A stretch of 64,000 nt of DNA from assembly GCA_028829895.1 (NCBI GenBank), contig CM054181.1:8048001-8112000 (forward strand), in the 5' to 3' direction. Shown here piece after piece: positions 51,964 through 60,900 of the stretch. The stretch comes from Sinotaia quadrata (taxonomy: Eukaryota; Mollusca; Gastropoda; Architaenioglossa; Viviparidae). The notes under the pieces are model-generated. The model saw only the letters and a program-made list of their open reading frames with translations, was not told the DNA's origin and searched no databases. Numbering within the stretch: the stretch's first letter is position 1; each line of letters starts with the position of its first letter. The position numbers and the translations under genes are program-made.

Positions 51964-54900
51964 TTATTGATACATTGAATTTATCACTATTTTATCAATG
52001 CACGGGCAGCTATTAGTAATCAGACCCAAGTTGTTCATTATCAATAACTAAACCCTTGCAGAAAATTGTTCATTACCAAGAAATAAACCCTCCAAAAAGT
52101 TATTCATTACCAAGAACTGAATCTTTCAGAAAGGCACTCTTTTCTTTGATCTTAAAATTCTGAGAAATGTTGATGTTAAAATAAAATTAATAGACAAGCA
52201 GTTTTTAAAAAAAAAATGTAATAGGGAAAAAACGTAGAAAATATGCTGATTTTGTAGATATGGTAAAAAAAGTTCTTATCTGTTGTTCTTTTCCTCCACT
52301 GCATTCTTTCTAATTATTTCAAATGATAGCAATAAATTACAGTTTGAAAAATGTCCATCATCTGCAGATTTGTTTGACATTTTATTAAAATTTATTTCAG
52401 ATGGGCATGAAAACATCCCGGGCATGGATTGGTGAACATTTCTGTCTTTTTTACCTGGTTTACATGATCATTTTAAATTGTCCTTGTGTTGCTTCTGTGA
52501 AATTTTGTATAGTTGCAATTTTCTATTTATTTTGTCTCCTGTTTATATTTAATTCTTTATTTAATGTATTTGTTAAAGAGTGATTTACATTTTTATTTCT
52601 TTAGTAGCCTGCAGAATGTGACGTGTTTATAACTCATTTTGACTCCATGCATATTACTGTCAGTTGAGTCAAATTTCTACAACTGTTGCTTGTAGATTAT
52701 TCAGTTCCATGGAATGTGTGCTATATGGAATTTGATTAAAGCAGCAAAAATCTTTAGCTATGTTTGTTCACTTTTCCAAATTCCATTAAGCACACATTCT
52801 TTGGAAAACTGGGTAGCCTAAACATTTGACTTTCAAACAGTAATCCTTGTGGGTCATGCATTTAGATACAATTCTATTAATTAGATTTTTTTGTTTGTTT
52901 GACAAACTCTCTCTACTTCATTGAATTGTGTACAGATTTAAGAGAGTTGTAATGATGTGTCTCATCAGAGCTGGCTTGCACACTCTCATGTTCATATTTA
53001 GTACTGGGTGTCATCTAAAACTGATTACAATTAAAAACAATTAAAAATTAAAATCATATCACTGTGTTCAAGAAAAAGGTGCAGTACACAATACTTAATA
53101 CAATGACTTGTAAATTTACTGATTACTAAAACAACCCAGTGTGTTTTCTGTTTATGTGAGTTTTATTTGCTGAATTCAAATTTATATGACTTAATATTCA
53201 GATATTGTCATTTAATTTCACACCGGACTGGAAGTTACCTGGCTCAACATATATATATCTGAGAGTGAGATAATGACTCATCATCATCAAAGTGATACAA
53301 TTTCAATGTTTTCAGTCTCTGAGTTGTCAGTCATATTGTACAGATATTAAACAAAGCACTCCTATTCTTCGATATTATAATTATAATACTATACATATAC
53401 ATACACATATATTTCAATGGGAAAATCCTGTTCTATTTGTGGCAGATATTTTCACCATTTCCCCATATTTGTCACCTTTTATTAGTAAACTTTATATGCC
53501 AAAATGTAGTATACTTTTTCTTATTATTAACAGTAATGTAGTTTAGACAAATTAATTTAAGGAAAATGCTGGAAACAGTGTTCACAAAATAATATTATAT
53601 AAATAGACTGAGGCCGTGGTTTGACAGAAAGTATGAAAGACAACAATAACAACAAAATTTACTTCAGGAAAATTGTGAGAAAGTAGAAAAGATTTTACAA
53701 AATATTTCAATCATATAAATTTACAACAATAAAGAATAAAAATGTTGTTTTAACCTCATTGTAACAGTGAGAAACAGCAAAAAAAACACTAGCTGTAATG
53801 TTAGATCTATATGTAGTCGGGTATTGGTAAAGAGATGGGGGAGAGAGAGAGTGTGTGCGTGTGTGCGTGCGCGCGCGCGTGCATGTGCACATCCATTTTA
53901 GAAGTATTGAAACACTGTTTAAGAATGGAGAGTTTGAGTAATGGTACATGAGTATTTTTAGAGTATATATTAGAGTATTTTTTAACTCAGCCAGAAAAAA
54001 ATGAAGATTTTGCTACCTTTTCAGTTTTGGCTAGACTTCAGAAATGCTTCTTAATGAGCAGTGAGGAGAGGGAGGGGACAATGTGTAAAAAAATTGCCAA
54101 CAACCTGCATTCTATCTCTTACTTTCCATATCTTATTTTAATTTTTAAAAAGTGCTGTTTTCATACTGCACATTAAAAACTGCCAGTAGATTTCAACTTT
54201 AAAATATATTTTTGTTTTTTATATTTGAATAAATTATATTTGCTGATAGTCAGAACTAAGTTTATTTAACTATATTTAAATCTAATTTCTAAATGCAGAC
54301 TGTGGCTAGTCAGCAGAATTTAATTTCACTCATATGACCCGCTTAAGAGGTATTAAAATAAACTGTATCATATAATTATATTAAAAAAATCATTCTATTC
54401 TTTTTAATTTCCATTTTTTCTAGATTGCAAACATTTTGAAAATGCAGAAAAAGTCCTTGAGATAGTAAACCAGGTAATATAGTGTTGCAGATTGATACTT
54501 TTAATTTATATGCTTTTTGCTTTATGCAATAAAATATAATTTTATTTCTGTGTTTAAAGATGTGGTTTTTTTTATCAATTATTTTTTAAGTAATAAATTT
54601 AAGTGAAAATTTAAAATCTGAAATTTATTTATATATTCTTTTCCTTTAATGACTCTTTCTTTAATGACTTTTTCTTGTAGAATTTGGAAAATGTGTTTTG
54701 AAATATACGTATATATTGATGATGATGCAATTTTATATTAGATTTTATTTATATGATTATTCACACCCACACCCATCATGATGGAGAAAGCACAATTTGA
54801 TTCTATACCAGATCAGACTTTGCCGAGGTTAACAAGGTCTCTGCTAGACAGTGATGTTTTAGGTGTTCTCACTACACATCTTGACAGTATTGATTAGCAA

Positions 54901-57900
54901 ACTGATGTTATGTTCATTTTTACCATATAGCTTTTGATCATCCATATACAGTAAACGGCTGATAACATGTCCTGATTTCATTTGGTACCCTAATCCTGTT
55001 TCCTGGATGACTTTACTGAAAGGATTTAGGACAATGCAGAACAACAATGGTGATAAGAAATCTTGACAAATTCCATATTTTATTGGTATATCTGCAATTT
55101 CTATATTGTTGCATGTGAGTGTTATTTTCCAGGTTATTACTGATACCTGTATAATAATTGTGCTATCTTGTAGTTTTATTGTTTCAAGTATCCATGAATG
55201 TGAGACTGAGTCTTAAGTCATTTGGTAGTCAACCCAAGATATGCTCTTTTTTCTTGCTATCAGTTGCTATGGCTTTATCAATTGCCAATTGGTCCTTTGT
55301 TCTTTTGCTGCCTGGTCTAGCACCCTTTTGTTCATTGGTTTGTGATTCGGTGATAGTTGTTTGGCATTATGCCTTTCTCTGGATCTTTCATAATCAGGCT
55401 TGTTTTTTTCCTTTTACCATCCAGGCTGGCAAGGTTTCTGATTTGTTTAGTATGTCTTGTAGCTGGTCAACAAATCTACCATGTAAGGAGTTAAGATGTG
55501 TTAACCAGAATATTTGTACATAGTCTAGGCCTGGGGCTTTCCAGTTTACCATCTTAACTTTTTCTTGATATTTTCCTCAATGATTGTGACATTGCATTGT
55601 TAGGGTGTGTCTTTAGGGTGTGTCTTTATGGTCTTCTGTTATTTCCTTAATCAATTTGGTTGAGGTATTATGCATACTTGAATTGATTATTATTATTTCT
55701 ATTATTATTATTATTATTGTTCTTATTGACTTATTACTTGTCAGTTAGAGGTTGTGAACTTTGGTCTTGAAATTCTATCAGGATCCTGAGGTCCAGAGTT
55801 TTAATATGAAGAGTAACGTAGTACAAATTTAAATAGTGTCACATACATAATACACATTTAAATAGTGTCACATACATAATACAAATTTAAATAGTGTCAC
55901 ATACATAATACACATTTAAATAGTGTCACATACATAATACAAATTTAAATAGTGTCGCATACATAATACACATTTAAATAGTGTCACATACATAATACAA
56001 ATTTAAATAGTGTCGCATACATAATACACATTTAAATAGTGTCACATACATAATACAAATTTAAATAGTGTCGCATACATAATACACATTTAAATAGTGT
56101 CACATACATAATACAAATTTAAATAGTGTCACATACATAATACAAATTTAAATAGTGTCACATACATAATACAAATTTAAATAGTGTCACATACATAATA
56201 CACATTTAAATAGTGTCACATACATAATACAAATTTAAATAGTGTCACATACATAATACACATTTAAATAGTGTCACATACATAATACAAATTTAAATAG
56301 TGTCACATACATAATACAAATTTAAATAGTGTCACATACAATAATACAAACTTCCAAAATGACACATACAGTAATATATAATACACACATCAAACATGTC
56401 ATAAATAATATCACTATCTAGCACGTCACATACAGGAACATAATACAAATTTCAAACATGGCACATACTGCATTATACAAATTTCAGTCATGCACTATCA
56501 TATAATGCAAACTTTAAACAATATCTTATACAGCAAAAATCAAAATGCATGCTACATATAGTTTGTACTAATTCTGCTGAACATACACCTATTACTAAAG
56601 TAACTAATTTTCTCTTGAGGTTAAAGTTAACAAATTTCACATTTAAAACCTGTAACATAGTTTCCTATCTTCAGATGAATCAGAACCTGCACCAGCTACT
56701 GAAAGACAAGAACACAGAGCCACAACAGTGCTATGATGCCCATGGTGAAGACAGACTTGATGTGGAAGAAAACTTTTTCAAGATTTTGTCATACAGGATA
56801 GAAGTGGTACATAAGGAAAATGATGTAGTTTGGTTCAGTTGGTACTTTCAAACTCTAATTATCAATTATTACATTTTTTTAATAACTTGTAAGAGGATAG
56901 GCACAATATGTTTTTTTTCTCTCTGTTATTATTCCATTTTTATTTTTTAATTGGTCCCTGATTGTTCTTTACATTTTCAGTGTATTTTTAATTCTTTAAA
57001 TCTATCATTTTTAATTTGAGTTGTATGTTTTACACAAATTTTTACTCACATTTTAAAGTAATTTTTCAGTTTTCAGGACAAAATAAACATGAGTCTGCTT
57101 TGCAGTGTCTTCAGATGGCCAAAGAATTTCTTTCAAGATTTCCTAAAGAGGTTAGCATTGAAATAGTTCTCTTGTTGTCCACAGAGTTGTCTGATAGTAA
57201 TCCGTCTTTTATTTTATTTTTGTTAGATACAGTAAACTAAGTTAAATTTAAAATAATTTCTTTTAAAAGATAATATATATGTGGTGTAGTTTTAAAAAGC
57301 ATACAATTTATAAACCTTAATGATGAAAATATGTAGAGTTACTTCATTCTTTTTTATTTGTAGTTGTTTAGGATATGCACTTTTTATTTTTTTCTAAATT
57401 TATGGATAACTTAGCTCCAAGGTTCATGTAGAATTGATTAATTTTTAATTAATATTTCTTTTCAAATAAACTTCTATGCATGCAATTTATTTAGTTTTCT
57501 AATAAGCTACTGTTGTTATCAACATCATTACTATTATTAATAATTTTATTATTTGATGGTTCAAATGTGAACAAATCTACTTAATAAAAATGCCATGTTT
57601 CAGGCAGGGTACTTAAGCATGCTCTGCTATAACTTTGGGGTGAATACTTATCGCAGCAAACAATACTCTTTCTGCACTGACTGGCTTCGAGAAAGTTATG
57701 ACCTTGGCAAGGGATCTGTTTCTTCCGAGAATCAGGTGGGTGATCATTTGAGGCAAGAAAGTAGTTATTTTAGTTAGAAAAATGACTGTTTTAATCAGGA
57801 TAGATATTTCAGTCAAGGTCAGTGATTGTTTCAATCTGATGAATGGTTATTTTAATCAGATGAATGATTGTTTCAATCCAGTTAATGGTGTGATGGGCAC

Positions 57901-60900
57901 ACCCCTTAGTTAATGAAATGACTATTATTATTAATTAATCTTTCATAACTAATTACAAGTGATGAGAGTCTTAATTTATTTTATTAATGATTCTCCAGCA
58001 GACACCACTCATCTCTCTCTCTTTCACTTGGTGAATATTTTGGCGCTGTAAACGTTTTCTCTATTCCACAACATAAAACAACATTTATGGTCACATAATG
58101 CTTCTGTGAGTGGAAAACTTCTTACTAAAGGAGAAGACAAATCCCTCTTTAATTTATATATAGTGTTGTGGAATGGATCGAGAGTGGTTGTTGTAGTTGT
58201 TCGTCATATGGGTCACTCTAGGATGCGAGGAGATGACTGGATGAACGATGACGATGATGATAAGACAGACAAGCAGACAATACCGCTACGGCAGCCACAG
58301 CAGGAGAGAGAGGCAGAACACGCAACACGTGTTTTACATTTTCATAGGATCTTTATTTAGGCGGCACACCGCCAACGGACGACCAAGGATGACTCAGAGG
58401 CAGACACTCTTAGTAGTTCCGCTACCAATGCCCAGACTTTAGGTGACTCTAATTGTAGTAGCTCACTCAAACCACACACGCTCATTATATCCTATAGGAG
58501 CGGGCCTCCCCGAAGCCCACGGGTTATGAAAATGAAAATCTAGTGTGAAAAGGCTTCTAAAAATAACTTTTGTGTTTCTTTACTTGCTTTCAACTAACAA
58601 TTATAGCTATCTGCCTAACAATTACAAAATAATTCAAATATACAGTAAAACTACTTTAATTATACTTTAATATACCAATCTTTTTATATATATAATCTGA
58701 AGAATTAAACCTTTAATAAAATAAAATCTGTGTTGGCGGGCTTCAGAAAAAGCATTCACACACACATAAATTACAAAATACACAAATACAATAACATTAT
58801 TCATCATATAAAAATACATCAATTAAAAATATAAACTACCTCCTTTCTAAATATATAAATATTAACTTCACTCACTTACTACCTAAAACAATATATAACA
58901 GTAAAGGCACGCATTCTAACACAGCTAACGCCAATATAGGGCGCGCTTTAAAACAAAGGGAGTGATCATAAACAATAAAAATACGCACTCAATGGCACAG
59001 TCATACACATTACTATATAGCTGTTAGCAAACCGCGAAGCGTGATTCATCTAGCGGCCGATGACCTACTTTGCTGCAGCGCGTGGGGATGCGACTGTACA
59101 CATACATACACGATGACACACACCTAAACAAGGGCTACATTATTCCCCCCTACTAAAAATAATCATGGTCCTCCATGATTCAAAGGTCTAGAACAAAAAG
59201 TCAACAAACAAATCACTAAACATACTAAAATAGTACCACTTTAACAATCTCAAATAAAAACCTCTAAATACAAGAACTGTTCTATGGTCACTTTTGAATT
59301 CTGTCTATCCAATGCTTAGTACCACTACCGAGACTTCTGATCACATCTGCTAAACCAGAGTTGCTTTATGCACAATGTAGAACAATGGGGTTGCTTTTAG
59401 GCACCTCCCCTCACTGCTACATAACCTCTAGGAGCAATGTATAATACTCACAAAATCAATACAGCATCACAGCTGTCAACTCACCAAAACTTTCCTGGAG
59501 CTTCCTCCTGCTCCTTTAAAACCTATATTGCAAACCTCAGGGGCTTGACGCCAGTGCAGACAAGTAGGGTGCTTTTAAGCTCCTCCCCTCTTGTGCACCT
59601 ACCTTGAGAGCAATATTTAAACAAAACTGCAGCATATCAGCTGTCAAAAAAAAAGAACCAAAGAAGTAACCAAAATAAATACCTTCCCAGCACCCTGGCT
59701 CCAGTACACAGTATGAATAAACAAATATCTGCTACACATCTAATCAGACGAGACAACACGTAACAAAAGAAACGATTTCCAGCCAGCGTCCACAGTGACC
59801 TGACTAAAGCTAGCAACACATAGACCACTCACTAGGATGCAAACTATCTTTTGCCAAACCTCAGTGATGAACTAGGGCTAGCCAAGGAATTCCAAATTCC
59901 TAACCCAGCGAAACTCTAAAACAAAGATACAGAAATAAAACTACAAACGATATTACCACACGGGTCATAAATTCTTACTTAACAAAATAAATATTACCAC
60001 AAAACTTACATCCCATTACCTATGTAGTAACATCACATAACAAAATAAATGCACGCCCGAATGTAGCACAATTCCAATAAACATCTGAATATCTTTCTTT
60101 TTAAAAAAATAACTTGAACATCATATCCAACAATCCAAATTCGTAATGCTGCACATTATTATCATAACATTCTGACTAAATAATCCTATATATCAACCTA
60201 CAAATTAAACAATCTACATAACGCATCTAATACTAAAGTCAGGAGTTTAAAGTCTTTCAGATAAAAGTCATATACGTTTAAAGCCTTTCAGGTAAAACAA
60301 GTTTTTGTGACACTTCTTTTTTTTTAAAATAAAACTTGATCATATTCAATACAACTTTCTAATGCTGCACATTTTAGCCTAACTAAAATAATCACATAAA
60401 CACACAAATTAAAATTAAAATCTACACTAAGTACTAGCACTAAAAAGGTGACTTTGTGTCTTTCAAATAAAGCAAATGTTTGTGACACATTTTTTGTTGT
60501 TCCATTCTTCTTCTTTCTAAAAAAATGTCTAATACAGTCCATACCTTTTTAACAAAGGGCACAAAGTTTGTGATTTATGTAGTTGAGTGAAAAATACGTC
60601 TTTAGCTTGTCCTGACCGTTTTTTTGTTGCTGCTGTTGGTGATATCTGGCGTCCGTCATGCCACGAAGGATGGTCGTCAGCGCGTTGTTAGCGCCATGCG
60701 GTGTGCTGTCAGGGCCATGTCGACTGCCTCTGCCGTCCCTCTCTGCCATGAAGTTGGCGTCCGTCGTGCCGCGATGGATGGTCGTCGGCGTGTTGTTAGT
60801 GCCATGCGGTGTGCTGTTAGGGCCATGTCGGCTGCCACTGCCGTCCCTCTCTGCTATGATGTTAATGGCTGCCGTCCGTCTGTCCAGCCAGAAAATGTTG

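Noticed and set aside
55158..55523. 121-codon plus-strand open frame
   Set aside because: It is antisense to the LINE reverse transcriptase relic.
55825..56345. Regularly spaced repeats resembling a CRISPR array
   Set aside because: The units are contiguous with no unique spacers, and the genome is clearly eukaryotic.
57077..57150. Second acceptor of TEX11 exon 8 (7 bases downstream)
   Set aside because: Using it in the required phase gives a sequence unlike the family; the first AG keeps the conserved frame.
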